Below are positions 1 through 29,692 of a DNA stretch of 60,000 nucleotides, piece after piece; the first letter of the stretch is position 1, and each line of letters starts with the position of its first letter. The translations under genes were made by a program, and so were the position numbers. Location of the stretch: contig NC_092570.1 of assembly GCF_037975245.1 (NCBI RefSeq), forward strand, positions 8,805,001 to 8,865,000. The letters are read 5' to 3'. The DNA is from Apostichopus japonicus (lineage: Eukaryota; Echinodermata; Holothuroidea; Aspidochirotida; Stichopodidae). The notes below the pieces were generated by a model, which had not been told where the DNA came from, searched no databases, and saw nothing but the letters and a program-made list of their open reading frames with translations.

Positions 1-171
1 ACAGCTAATGTAACAGGAATAGTACACTATGCATACACAGGGAATACTACACATATGGTAGGTTGAGTGTTAGTAGAGGTGTGACACACAGCTAATGTAA
101 CAGGAATGGTACACTATGCATACACAGGGAATCCTACACATATGGTAAGGTGAGTGTCAGTAGAGGTGTGA
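1..171. repeat. Two tandem copies of an 87-bp repeat at the window edge
   Basis: Positions 1-87 and 88-171 are near-identical copies beginning ACAGCTAATGTAACAGGAAT. The array probably continues left of the window, in an INTS4 intron. Confidence 0.85.
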
Positions 172-275
172 ACTTTGAAGAGAACCGTTGATCGCATTGG
201 TGTAAGAAAATCCTGAATTTCATGTTTTTAATAATTTTCATGCTAAAGGTCAAACTCCTTTCCACTTATTTTCAG

Positions 276-3200
276 TGACCTGCAGAGAATTGGTGAACTT
301 CACCCTCGTTTGGCTGCTTCTGCAGAGTATGCTGCCCTCTATTTACGATGTCAGTTACTCTTGAGTAAGGTAAGTGCAAGGTAATATGGATTAGTTTTGG
401 TTATTTTTACTTTACAGTTGTTTGTGTATGAGATAACTGACTTGATTTATGTAGATGGATGCTTATGTAGGCCATCAAAAATAATGAAAGGTGAGAGGAT
501 TTTTGCAGGAATCTGTCATAGTGTGTACATATGCCTGTCTTTCATTCTCTGCCTGAAATTTTAACCCCAATCAGTTTCTACAGCTATGAGCAAATTATTA
601 GCTTTGAAGGGCCTTTTGTATGTATTACCTCTGTAGATAGCTCACTAGTTACTCAGGGAAAGGATGAAGATGACAATTTCATGTTTCTTGTTCTTTGTCT
701 TTACATTGCATTACATTACTTACATTACATAACTTACATTACATTATTTTACTTACATTACATCACTTACATTACATTACATCACTTACATTACATTACA
801 TAACTTACATTACATTACATCACTTACATTACATTATTTTACTTACATTACATCACATACATTACATTACTTACATTACATTACTTACATTACCAGGGGT
901 CGAAATTTAGAATATTTACGACTATTCCAGCGGAATAGTGTATTTTCAAATCCACTATTCCGTCTCATTTTCCACTATTCCTTAATTTCCTTTGAAACTA
1001 TAAAAAGAAAAAAAAATAAGATAACAAAATTATATGTTGAGTCTTCTGTTGGGTTATTGATAATCATTAGTGTTTTGTGTACTGAATTGAAGAAAGCAGG
1101 TAACCCAGGACGCAGGTTGTAAAACCCACACACAAGGGCAATGTCAATGGCTAGTTTCGCACACTTCAGGGTACAGTATATGGGTCACACTGACACCCAT
1201 GGCCCAGCGCGGGAAAAGCTGCTGTAATAAATCAGCCTCGCGGGAAATGTTTTGAACAATATTGCCATTCCACATTTTTTTTAAATTTATATTGTATGTT
1301 AGTTAGTAAACGTTTTCTTTCGTATGAATTTGACTTCAATTCAGTGTTCCCTCTAAGGTGCGGGATTCCCTTCAACTGACTCAGTAATCCCGCAAAGAAA
1401 ACATTTGTCTGCTGGAAATCCCCGCATCGTTTTCTTGCATTCGCGTGAAGTTTATACTCAATGCACAACGTATTCACTTGACTGTAAAAAAACTCTAAAA
1501 ATCAGTAGAGAAATTACCAATTGTGTACGAAAAGTAAGTTGGTACACCTTTCAAATTTACGAAAAGATTGAACAAAACACTTTCGAAAAATTCACGCGAA
1601 TCTGGCATATCGTGTTAAATGCAACTAATGTCATGTTAACAAGGCTCTAGTACACCCATCTATGAATAAAACGGAAGACCACATCTGGTATTAAGCGGGA
1701 GAAAAAGTATTTTTTAGAATTTCCAAAAATACGCAAAAATAATATCCTACCATGGTTAAGTGTATAGCAAATAGCCTAACCACCTCATCGGTTACGGATC
1801 ACACGTAAATACAAAACACAACTCATTGTATTTTGCGAAGTTGACGTTTTTTACAAGAACATGGAAACAATATTAAGCATTTAGTGAATCATGCCAAGTG
1901 GCCTAAAACATGTCATTACAAGGGTTACTTTCATAAAGATGGCCATAGCTATAGGGGCCTTGATATCGTGCTATGCTTGTATAGTATGGACTGTGCCACG
2001 TGTATCATGGGGAATATATTGTTTTGTTCATGCGGAGGAGTCAGTTGGCTTGAGGTGTGATTTACTTATCTAAATGTTACTGGTATATTTAACCTACTTT
2101 TCTTGAACGTCTAAGATAATATTTCGCATAACTTTGCCGATCCTTTACTGACTGACCTAATTAATTCTAGAATGGAGCCAAAGTAGTTTAACTCCATGTA
2201 ACGTTTCTTGGAAACGTGCCAAAAAATCTTAACAAACATGTGTTAGACAGGAGGTTGAGCTCACAGTTGTTGGTACCTGGGAACTTTCGCAACACATGTA
2301 TAGCCTAACGTGGTATTTAAGTAGGGTTAAATTCTGCAGTTGTAAACTTTTGTACGTATATTCATTGTTAGGCAGTCAAGAAACGGGGCTTTGCCGAACG
2401 TTGTTTGTTTCATAATATCGAAAGTTTTGTAAAGTTAAACTTTTTAAAGATTGTAAGACATTATAAATCTCTTTTCATAACACAGAATATTGCTACGTAC
2501 AGTCTCCAACTTGTCATTTTAAAATTTTCATCAGTTTCCTGACAATTTAAATTCCAAAATTTGTTATTATTTTGCATCTTCAACTGCTAATTTTTTATCG
2601 CCAGTCACGCAAAATTACCAATATTTTCCAGGGGGCCTTTGCCCCTGGAAACCCACAAGCATAGGCGTAGGAGCCTAATTTGATTTGGGGGCTGAAACGA
2701 CTTGCCCGAAAAATATAACCAAAATCGAGAAATCGGCAGTTGTTTTTAATGTGTTCGCGGGAAATTGAACAAGGATTTCCAAGACTGTGTAACTACCTGT
2801 TACACATGAGGTGATAATTTTCCCTACATACGCGATGGTATACGGAACGTGTAAAGGGCAATAAATCGGAGGAAAATGTTGGCTACGGAACATGTAGGTA
2901 CTGTACATAACTGCAACTCACGTGTAAAGAGAGTTTCTTTTGTATTATTGGGCAAGTTTTTACGCCCGGGAAACAAATAAAATTAAAATTGTTGCCTGAC
3001 TAGTGACAGGCAAGAAAATTTAGATGGATTTGTCAAAGTTTGTTGTTAGCTATCACTTTTAGCACTATCCATACGGAATAGTGAACCCAAGCAACTTGGT
3101 ATTCCGTTCATGATTTCACTATCGCGGGATAGCGGAATAGCGTAAATTTCGACCCCTGATTACATTATTACATTACTTGTACCCATGTTATACAAAGCAG

Positions 3201-6200
3201 GAGATACCTCATTCTTTATCACACACTAAAATGGCCCATACGTAGGAATTTTTCATGGGACGGTGCTTTCACAGAAGATGTGCACCTTTTTACAAAACAC
3301 CATTCTTTAGGGAAGCTCTATTTTTGTATAATTAAGGGTTTGTGGATGCAAAATGGCTCTATATTTTGCAACCATATCAGATACTTTCTTGACAGTTGAA
3401 GCAGTTAGTGTTAACATTGTCCACTGCATAGAAGACCATTCTCTATCCATGAAAATGTGCACGTTTGTAGTTGGGGGGGGGGGGTAGGAGGGGGACAGGA
3501 TGCATGTTTGCACATGTAGCATCCACATATGGGCCTGCCAAAAGCTAAATTAATGTTCCTTGTTATTCTCAACTATGGTTTTACTTTGCACATCTACAGT
3601 TAAAATTATAAGCTTAATTATTGGATTTTTCTTGCCTAAGTACTTTAATTTCTTAAGGAGGACTTTCCATGTGTATGATAAGTTAAAGAGCTAAGTTTTA
3701 AGTTAGTGTTTGTGTTTTTCTATATTCGTTCAGGCATCTAACAGTGACCAGATGTCTTTACCTCTGAATCTTACCTCTCAACAAAATGAAGAAACAACTC
3801 TAGCAGCTGTTGAAAAGGTGAGAATGATGACTTCATATCAACAATGAAACTTAAAACAATGACACTGTAATTCACTAATAAGTACCATTTCTTGTATATT
3901 GTTAAATTTAAATTTAAATATGAAAATCAGTCACTGTTGTCCTAGTTTGTGATGTTTAGAAGATGTTGAGTTCAGTACATACACCTTGAGAATACACTTC
4001 CCTGTACATAGCGTAGCAGGTTTCTGACTTTTATGTTTAATACTCATTATGCAAAGCTGGCTAGAGCCTACATCATAAGCAGGTCTGTTTAGATTCTTTC
4101 CTTAAGTGCAGATGTTTGCTGATTTAGCATAAATAAGAAGTAGGATTTGAGCAATGTTCTTGAGTTTGATGTAACTTTGGTGTCTTTTATCCTAAATTAT
4201 ACAGGGACACCAACTGGTTAATATATCAAAGTATAAAGCCTCTATCAACTATCTGTAATTCACCATTTATTGGCAAAAGAAAACTTTGGCGTAAATGATC
4301 AGAGTTAAAGATAATATAGGTCAAAGACTTTCTGCTCAATGGTGTAGATGAAACTCTTATTTTGGACTATGTCTGTTTAAATGTTAAAATAACCAACTTC
4401 ATTCTTTCAATCACACCAATGTAGAAACAAGGTGAAGGCTCTATCTGTGAACTGTGCCTGCCTTTAAACAACAGCACTGGGTGTATTCCTTATGTTGTTT
4501 CCCCTGGCATACAGTTAACTTACCAAAATTTTCCAGAATTTGTCTACATTCAAGGAACTGATTATTTTTCCAGTAACGTCACTATATCTGTCTCTTGTTA
4601 CCGGGTGGACGTGTCATTGATGTGCATCAGTTTGAGATTCTTTCCTTTACTGTTTTGCCTTTTAACAGGTTCTAGAAATGACTTTTAAACTCCAGCATTT
4701 ATTTATTGGAAGCAGCTTAGAGGAGCAAGCCTCCATCTTCCAGGCCAGACTCAGGGCATGGACACTTCAGTTAATCGTTAGGCTGAGGGAAGCTATGGTC
4801 GGTGGAAGCAAGAAGCACGCCCCAACACGTCTATGCGAGGAGTATCTGAAGAAACTTCAGCTGGTACAAAGGTATTGGAATATTCAAATATGTCCCACTG
4901 ATTGGAGGATGATTGACTAAAATATTGTTAAAAACCAACTCTTAGATAAGTTTTAATCATCTCTACAATGTCCTGCAGGGCAAAGCTTCACATTAGCATT
5001 AAGGAGTGTTAGCTCAGTGGTTAACGCCAGTGCTTTTCGTTCATAAGGTCCAGAGTGTAAGTCACTCCAAGATTAATGTATGTCATCCAGTTACAGAGTT
5101 GTTGATAGTTCATAATCATGGACGTTAAATATGAATCTAAGAGACTGACTTCGGTCAGCTTGCGGCTTTGATAAGCCAATGATGGCTTCTTTGCGAGTTC
5201 CTGCTTGCAGGAGGATCTAAATTACATACATACATACATACATTTTTACTCAAACAAACCCATATAAAGTGTTTCATTGAGTCAGTTCTAGATTTCTTTG
5301 ACAATAATCTGTTGCATTTTGCAATAAATGCAAGTCACTGAGATGATCGTTTTTTTGCTATCTTTTTTTGTTACAATATGGAAAAGAGCAAAGAAATTGA
5401 AGGCTAGAATGAGATTTGCTCTGGGCTTGAAACCACAGTGCTTTTCCATTGTCTAAAATATCCCAGTCAGTTTTTTTATTATTCATTTGCTTATATAATG
5501 TTTTATGATAATTAGAAGAAAGCTATTTTTAGGATTTCAGTTAACGTTAGAAATAGGAGAAAGCGTTCGAAAAGCGAGCAGTAATGGCATTTATATGTGA
5601 ATAACTGCTTGAAAATTGCTACAAATTGAGGATAAATTGTCTATAAAAACTATAAGTGACTTGAAATTCTTTTTAATTTCGATTAATTTCTTGGTAATAT
5701 GACTGTTCGTTGATATTTTTCCTTCTGTCTCATGTTTGCAGGCATTTCTCTTTACACCAACTTAAGCCAGATTCCTTCACCCGCGCCCTCTTTTCCGAGA
5801 TGCATAAATTTGACCCTTCAAAGTCAGGTATCCTCTCAAAGTTTCTGCCTTCCCTACTGCTTCACCATCCTCTCCCAGCCTTGTCGCTGAGCAACATGAT
5901 CTGCAGGTCAAAGGTCACCATACTTGAGCCAGCGGGAGGCTCCGACAATCCTCACAGATTCACAGCAAGGTTAACCCTATCGGTTCCTCTCGACGTAATG
6001 GTCGAAAATGTGGAAGATATTCACAGAATTCAATTTATGGTAAGTTTGATTCTTTGTTTAATGGCAGTATTTTAGTTTACTGATTCTTAAGTTTCAATTT
6101 GTTTCAGTCAATTAATGTTATGAAATTCTCCCCAAATGGGCAGTAAATTTAATGAGCAATACTTTTGATTGGTTGTGGAAAAGGGTTTCATGAATGTAAG

Positions 6201-8043
6201 CTACCACAAAGGTTGTTGGAGAGTGATGGCATGGATGAAACTAAACAAAAAATTTAAAATTTAGAAGTTTAAAATTTTGCAAATATGTGCACAAATTAAT
6301 TGACAAAGAATCATGTAACATTATGTGATGTATAATTTTCAGATCATAATTTTTTTTTCTTTTCAAATTTTATTTAGGTCAAGTTCCCAGATTCTGAAGT
6401 TCAGCTTTTCAACCCGAGATTGTCCGACTTCAGGCAACTCGGTCCGATGAAGTACCGTATCCTTACAGAAATCTACCTCACTCATGGTCTATGGTCGGGT
6501 AAGTTTAACCAATATTAAACATTTCGAGAGATTGCCTTAAAGGTGGCAGTCATCGTTTTACAGAACGCATTACCTTACAGTTGACACAATTCATATGAGG
6601 ACTCAATTAGTGCGCTGATGTCATTGAAATAACATATAAGAACTAACAAGGTATATGGAAATAAATTATTTGCCAGTTGAGTTTGATGTTCGCTCACTCT
6701 AAATGTGACAGATATTTCTATGAATATCAGTCACTAATCACAAATGCTGGAGTATATTATCGTTGCCCATAGAGGGCAGGCTATCACTCTGTCATTTACT
6801 CAAACTGTATTCTATATCCTTGCTTTAATTGAAATGACTGTTACAGGTACTGATCCATAGTTGTTTTATTTCTCATTTCTATGCCATCTGCTTTCTGCTA
6901 AGCATAATGAAAAAAATCAGTGACACATCATTTTTACTAAGGTGACCACTTATATTTCCAGAAATTCCAGGGTCATGATATTGACAGTACATCAAATTTT
7001 GGGACCAGTTTCTCGGACACTTTGATTTTAATCTGGGGACAGTCCACGAAATCTGGAGACCGTTCCCGGAAATTAGGAACCATCCCTGTAAATCCGGGAC
7101 GTCTGGTCACAGTACACTTTACAAACCAACATTACTACACATCAAATAGTATTCACCTAAATTAAGGTGACGTTTGGGAATGTGATTGTGGCTGAAATCA
7201 GCAGGTTTCTTACAATTTTATGAACGTAAATAAACAATGGGAAAAACTGAATGGGACATTTTAGAACAATGGAAACGAACAAAGACAATTTATGGCTCGA
7301 ATGGGGATTGGAACCAAAGACCTCTGGGTTTGGTCTGTTACCCAGAGGTCACTGGGTTTGGTCTGTAACCCAGAGGTCACTGGGTTTGGTCTGTAACCCA
7401 GAGGTCACTGGGCTTGGTCTGTAGCCCAGAGTTCACTGGGTTTGGTCCGTAACCCAGAGGTCACTGGGTTGGTCTGTTACCCAGAGGTCACTGGGTTTGG
7501 TCCGTAGCCCAGAGGTCACCGCTTTTGGTCTGTAACCCAGAGATCACTGGGTTTGGTCCAAACCCAGAGGTCATTGGGTTTGGTCCGTAATCCAGAGGTC
7601 ACTGGGTTTGGTGTGTGACCCAGAGGTCACTGGGTTTGGTCGTAACCCAGAGGTCATTGGGTTTGGTCCGTAATCCAGAGGTCACTGGGTTTGGTCTGTA
7701 ACCCAGAGGTCACTGTTTCGAATCCTGTTCTAGCCATTCAATTTCTTTGCTCATTTTCCATAGTTTTTCTGAAAAGATTAGAATATGCTTTGATTTTCTA
7801 CTTTATCTGACTTTTCAAAATAAAATAAAACTGTTAGCAAACTGCTTATCCACTAGAGAGCCTGTATCTGACTTTTCAACAGAACCCTGTCAGATTGACC
7901 TGAGTGTGGTAATGATGTACACACCTAAGAACCTACAGAAGACAGCCACAACGAATGCCAACAACACCAGTGAGAAGAGGACGATACCACTCTGTGAGCC
8001 GGTCAAAGTCTTCCTCATGCCAAAACCACCAAAGAGACTATGA
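276..8043 (+). CDS. INTS4: Integrator complex subunit 4, C-terminal third (5' exons outside window)
   Basis: Six exons splice in phase: 276-369, 3734-3817, 4669-4871, 5742-6039, 6378-6498 and 7883-8043 (TGA). Together they give 319 residues; the vertebrate protein is about 960. INTS4 is a HEAT-repeat scaffold of the nuclear Integrator complex that joins the INTS9/INTS11 endonuclease in the cleavage module, acting on snRNA and promoter-proximal transcripts. What I see is helical sequence in the first three exons (DLQRIGELHPRLAASAEYAA), then a beta-rich C-terminal domain with motifs SDFRQLGPMKYRI and LTHGLWSE, and the ending IPLCEPVKVFLMPKP. The last part matches my memory of the INTS4/SIEL C-terminal Ig-like domain, whose vertebrate form ends in a similar PVKVYIMPKP motif. 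Exon 3734-3817 is polar and low in conservation, probably a loop. The first intron contains a transposon (894-3158) and the last intron a tandem array (7311-7716). Identity is secure; the exon borders are read by eye from GT/AG and frame. Confidence 0.92.
702..893. repeat. (TTACAT)n-type simple array
   Basis: A degenerate array of TTACAT/TTACATTACA units lies in the INTS4 intron. The same motif resumes at 3159-3180, right after the inserted transposon, so the element landed inside this array. Open frames across it (HYITYI repeats) are repeat translation, not genes. Confidence 0.9.
894..3158. mobile_element. Non-autonomous DNA transposon, 2.27 kb, TIR CAGGGGTCGAAATTTA
   Basis: The left end at 894 and the right end at 3158 are a perfect 16-bp inverted repeat. 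Each end also carries subterminal copies of an ACTATTCCG-like motif (for example near 930, 953 and 970 on the left, and 3070, 3101 and 3133 on the right). The flanks share ATTAC (889-893 and 3159-3163), but they lie inside a TTACAT array, so the true target duplication is uncertain. No transposase was recognised; internal frames reach only about 80 codons. The CAGGGGTC ends suggest the hAT superfamily. The element sits in the INTS4 intron between exons 276-369 and 3734-3817. Confidence 0.8.
5004..5245 (+). mobile_element. tRNA-derived SINE, copy 1
   Basis: The head is tRNA-like, with A-box TTAGCTCAGTGG and a decayed B-box. The body contains GACTGACTTCGGTCAGC and a conserved end (GAGGATCTAAA), followed by an ACAT-repeat tail. 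It matches copies at 17166-17478 and 20808-21050 (minus) and 34934-35151 (plus). It lies in an INTS4 intron. Confidence 0.85.
6942..7110. repeat. Short dispersed repeat with GGTGACCA / TGGTCAC ends
   Basis: The segment begins AAGGTGACCACTTATATTTC and ends GGGACGTCTGGTCACAG, which are imperfect inverted ends. Inside, a 'GGGACxxTxxCCxGAAATC' motif recurs. A diverged reverse-oriented relative is seen at about 27510-27580. It is probably a decayed MITE. Confidence 0.5.
7255..7765. repeat. 28-bp hairpin-unit tandem array with inverted flanks
   Basis: About 14 copies of a 28-29 bp unit (core ACCCAGAGGTCACTGGGTT) fill 7311-7716. Each junction is itself palindromic (AACCCAG ... CTGGGTT). The flanks 7255-7320 and 7700-7765 are imperfect inverted repeats of each other with B-box-like GTTCxAATCC motifs. 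A diverged copy of the flank occurs at 5387-5455. The array lies in the last INTS4 intron, ending 118 bases before the final exon's acceptor. Confidence 0.85.
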
Positions 8044-9736
8044 TCAGTGGAAAACAAACCATCAGCTGACAAAGGCAGAAATGAAAAACAAAATTCAGAA
8101 TACTGTTTGGTTCTGCAGGAGTTTATGACATGGAATGAAAAAAAACTTCCTCACTGTGAAATAAAGAGCCTTATCTTGATTATCCTCTCCCCTCCCCCCA
8201 CTACCCACACGACCCTCCTCCACAGAATCGTTGGTTTAGTTCTGTTTTTGGCTAAGCTGAATGCACAATGATCATGAGACATCAATGTAACCTTGCCAAC
8301 ATAAGCCTTGGTATGTTATCCAACCTTCTTGCTTGATGATGAAGAATGTGGAGTGGAAAAAAAAAAATAAATCCAGTCTTTGATTCGGCATAAAATATGA
8401 CCTGTTGAAACATATCGTTACAAAGTCGATGACGCTGGGCTGACATACTCTCAAGCAAAACGGAATTCGGCCTTAAAGGATAAGGAAGAAGTGTTTGTTT
8501 AATATGTTATGACACATTGTATCGAAGCTGTCAATGCCATTTTGTATCTGTTTATTTATGAAACTATTCGAAACGGTCTAAGCAAAACAAGTTGTTTTTC
8601 TCACATTCTAACTTCGGATAAACTTGATAGTTAAAGTAAACATTCCAAACGTAGCAGGTTTAAAGGAAAGATCAAAGTCAAGATCATTTTAATAGCCTAA
8701 AAAGTGAAGCCTTTGAAAGGGCATACCTTCCATGGTGACATCACTGACAGGCTAGCCTAATGTCATTCATTTCCTGGTTTAAGGATATTAAATGTTTAGC
8801 TAACTAAAATGACATTGTATTCAAATTGGAGCAAGTCACAGGAAAAGAATGGCCAGACCAAGGCACCAGATCTGGCCAGACAGAGCTGGCTAGACCAGCT
8901 GCCCTTGGCAGGCTACGGTATAGTTGGTGGTAGTTTTTTTTGTGTGAGTTGTGCGCCGATGGCGCGGGAAAATGCATAAGTAATTTGTCCAGAAGGTAAG
9001 GAGTTCCCGATGTAAGTTAACCATATCTTGACTGGTTAGGGATAAGGTATTAAGATGGGAGTTTCCGAGTGGAATATTTTTCCTTTGATCGTCTACCTCC
9101 AGAATATGCTGTTAATATCTTACAAGAAGATTTTCCATCAATCACAGCTAATGCTTCGTTGTAGCGGTTACAAAAACAGCAATGAGTTCTTGAAAGACAA
9201 AAAACTTGTGTTAACTGTAACTTTATTTACAACATAATACTGCAAACTTTCATCTGCGGGTCTTATTTGTATAGAATCATTGAATACTAAAGAAATGAGA
9301 TATTTCCTGAAAGGATCATATGCCGTGTACCTTAAGTAAAAAGAGTCATCATGATATTTGTACATTGTTATGTAAATACATCAAATGAAAGTAAACAATG
9401 AAAATATTGTTTGTTTATTCTGTTGCTAAGATTTTCATTTCTGAGGTAACCAAAGAAACACAGTTTATGTTGTTGTTTAACTGATATTCACAAATGAGGC
9501 TGTTTGCATGGTGGTAGGAATAAACTAACATTTTTGTTATTCAAAACAAGATTTCAAATGTTTAAAGTATTAATGAGCTAGTTATTAGATAATCCTTTCC
9601 ATGCTAAGAACTTTGTCTTAATCTATGTCAACTGGGAAAGATCAGGACAATTTTTACATTGAAATGAGAACTTTCACTGTTACCTCAGTATTACTATAAT
9701 AAATATTTGATCTCACTTTGAAATAAATGTATAATT
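8044..9736. other. INTS4 3' UTR and intergenic DNA, no gene seen
   Basis: Apart from the poly(A) candidate I see no coding exon, RNA gene or clear repeat here. Open frames are short and lack any recognisable domain. Confidence 0.6.
8366..8371 (+). promoter_or_regulatory. Candidate polyadenylation signal of INTS4
   Basis: AATAAA lies 323 bases after the INTS4 stop, at the end of an A-run. It is the first canonical hexamer downstream of the stop. Further AATAAA motifs occur near 9699 and 9722, so the real 3' end could be later. Confidence 0.4.
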
Positions 9737-10235
9737 CAGGGTTTCCCTAACTGGGGTGCATGAACTCCCAGGGGGTGCGTGAGTTCATCCCAGGGGGTTC
9801 GTGAGACGTTTCTGAAAGTCAAAACTAGAGTACTTTTTGTTGAACTAAAATCTGATATATAATGTTATTTAGTAATGTGCAAAAGTCGTACCTATCGACA
9901 AACTCTTTTCACGTTCCATACGCATATGTTGCCATAGTAGTACAGTACCGTGCATGTGATACAAAACAGGAGCATCTGTCTCATCGTGTGTGATGGGCGA
10001 TCAATGCGTGATACAATATGTGATCTGATCTTGAAGTTTCCATATAAATATTTGTTCATCTCTTTGTTTTTCTTCATTACAATAATACACCATTAACTTG
10101 ATCTTTTACGAAGCACTGTTATGCGTATTATATAGTATAATAATGACTCAGATCGTGTCTTGAAAAGTTGGGGGTTTGTGGACAATTCTGACATCCACAG
10201 GGGGTTTGTGGGGGAATAAAGTTAGGGAAACCCTG
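9737..10235. mobile_element. hAT-like MITE, 499 bp, TIR CAGGGTTTCCCTAACT
   Basis: Inverted ends CAGGGTTTCCCTAACT (9737) and AGTTAGGGAAACCCTG (ending 10235) are flanked by GTATAATT (9729-9736) and ATATAATT (10236-10243), a target duplication with 7 of 8 bases identical. Near each end a GGGGGTKYGTGAG-like motif is repeated. There is no coding capacity. It lies in the tail-to-tail interval between INTS4 and CFAP300. Confidence 0.88.
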
Positions 10236-10243
10236 ATATAATT

Positions 10244-11646
10244 ACTCGCACATAGAGATTTCCTGCCTGTCTCTCTCTCTTCTCTTGTGGCAGTTCAAAC
10301 AAACGATTTTTAAAAATTTGACTGCAAAATATGAATTAAAAGTCATCCATTTCTCAGTTTTTTTCCATGAAATTTTCTGACAATCTCTGATATAAGTCTC
10401 ATCATCTTGCCAGAGGAATTCCAAAACTCTGCTTCTCTGTCAAATATGTAAACAATTTATGCAAAATATGGAGATACAGAACTTACATAAAATTAATAAA
10501 GACATTAAAAAAAATTATGTCTCATAAACCAGAATATATATTGATATTTGGTGCACAATTCAACTTTTATATAATAATAGAAAAAAATAAAGTAAGAGAG
10601 ATTGGTGAAACCTTTATCTTGATGACACTGTTTCGGTTTATATAACTTTACTTCAAACAAAATCACATAAACAGTAAAGGTGTTAATATGGGATTTTCAA
10701 TATGTTTTTATGGAACATCAATGTATGATAGTGAAAGGACATGTTCATTTTGCTGTATGGAAAACATCTTCCAGGTTAATGTGTGATAATGACAAACACG
10801 CCTAACTTAATTACGGGTGACTACGTATTTTCCTAGAAAATCTAGGCACATGATATCGTTGTTTTTCTAATGATTATAAACAAATAGGAAACTTGCTTCT
10901 TCCTGGTGAAGGATACATTGATATGAAATGTACTCCTTTGTTCACAGTTAAGCACTTTCGTAAGGGATTAATCATTACAATTGGGCCTAACTGTGATAAT
11001 ATGGTGTTATATATCTTTAATACTGTCTCGATATCCTGAAAGAATATTCATGGCAAAACTACATCGCAGTTTAATACCTGATACAGCTATAATTTGGGTA
11101 TTGATGAATCATTGCCGGAATTTCCCAGACAAATTCGAAATTTCGAACGTGGAAATGTGGTAAGAATATCCTGACCACATGACGACTATTTCTACTTACA
11201 GGTGTGCTGTATCGGCCCCAAATATGCTAGATACTCAAAGATGGTCACCTTTGGTCAAAATTCTTAAAGTGATTTTATCACAACCCTCAAGGAAATTTTT
11301 CTCACTGGGGACATTCAGTCACCTTGTGCTCCTTAAATATGTCTGAGAACAATTTGGAGAGTAAAGACCTCCAGGAAAGTACTTTTTGAAAACTTCTAGC
11401 AATTATAGCATGCTATAATTTAGGGCCTATACTGACTACCTTTCATGCTTCTCTATTGTAGTGGTACAGTACATTGGTTGTACACTGTTCTTGTGACAAT
11501 ACAGTACCAGGCAGTCTCTGCTATTTATACAGTGTGTATATCCTGCTCAAATGATGTCACCTCTTGAAACTCAAGACAGACTGCAGTGTTAAGAAAAAAA
11601 AAGTATTTTGCTAAAAACTCAAAAATGGTTCATGTTTTCTAATCCA
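10244..11646. other. Intergenic DNA, nothing recognised
   Basis: AT-rich sequence between INTS4 and CFAP300. No exon, repeat or RNA gene could be supported. Confidence 0.55.
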
Positions 11647-11965
11647 AGTCTGCTAAAAAACTGAATCACAATGGTGTCATTTTCTTTGAATACAGTGACA
11701 GATTCAGGAATTCCCAGATTCAGGAATTCAGGAATTCCCAGAAATTCAGGAATTTCCAGATTCAGGAATTTCCCAAATTCCATAGTGATGGCACTTCAGT
11801 GTGTTAGTCTGCTAAAAAACTGAATCACAATGGTGTCATTTTCTTTGAATACAGTGACAGATTCAGGAATTCCCAGATTCAGGAATTCAGGAATTCCCAG
11901 AAATTCAGGAATTTCCAGATTCAGGAATTTCCCAAATTCCATAGTGATGGCACTTCAGTGTGTTA
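11647..11965. repeat. Recent 159-bp tandem duplication
   Basis: The segment starting at 11648 (GTCTGCTAAAAAACTG) repeats from 11807 with no differences that I could find, ending at 11965. Each copy contains four to five sub-repeats of ATTCAGGAATTYCC. It lies 100 bases past the CFAP300 stop and may fall in that gene's 3' UTR. Confidence 0.9.
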
Positions 11966-12064
11966 CCTCCTGCAATGTTACACCACTCACTCTTAGCTAG
12001 GTATGATGTGCTGTGATTCCTGCATACCTCTCTCTTCCCTCAAGAGTGTCCTTGACCCAGTGCC

Positions 12065-29692
<17,628 letters not shown>

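Noticed and set aside
4985-5060. Possible functional tRNA genes in the SINE heads
   Set aside because: The acceptor and anticodon stems do not close, the bodies continue into shared SINE sequence, and several copies have decayed B-boxes.
7311-7716. Regular repeats resembling a CRISPR array
   Set aside because: Units are directly adjacent with no unique spacers, in an intron of an animal gene.
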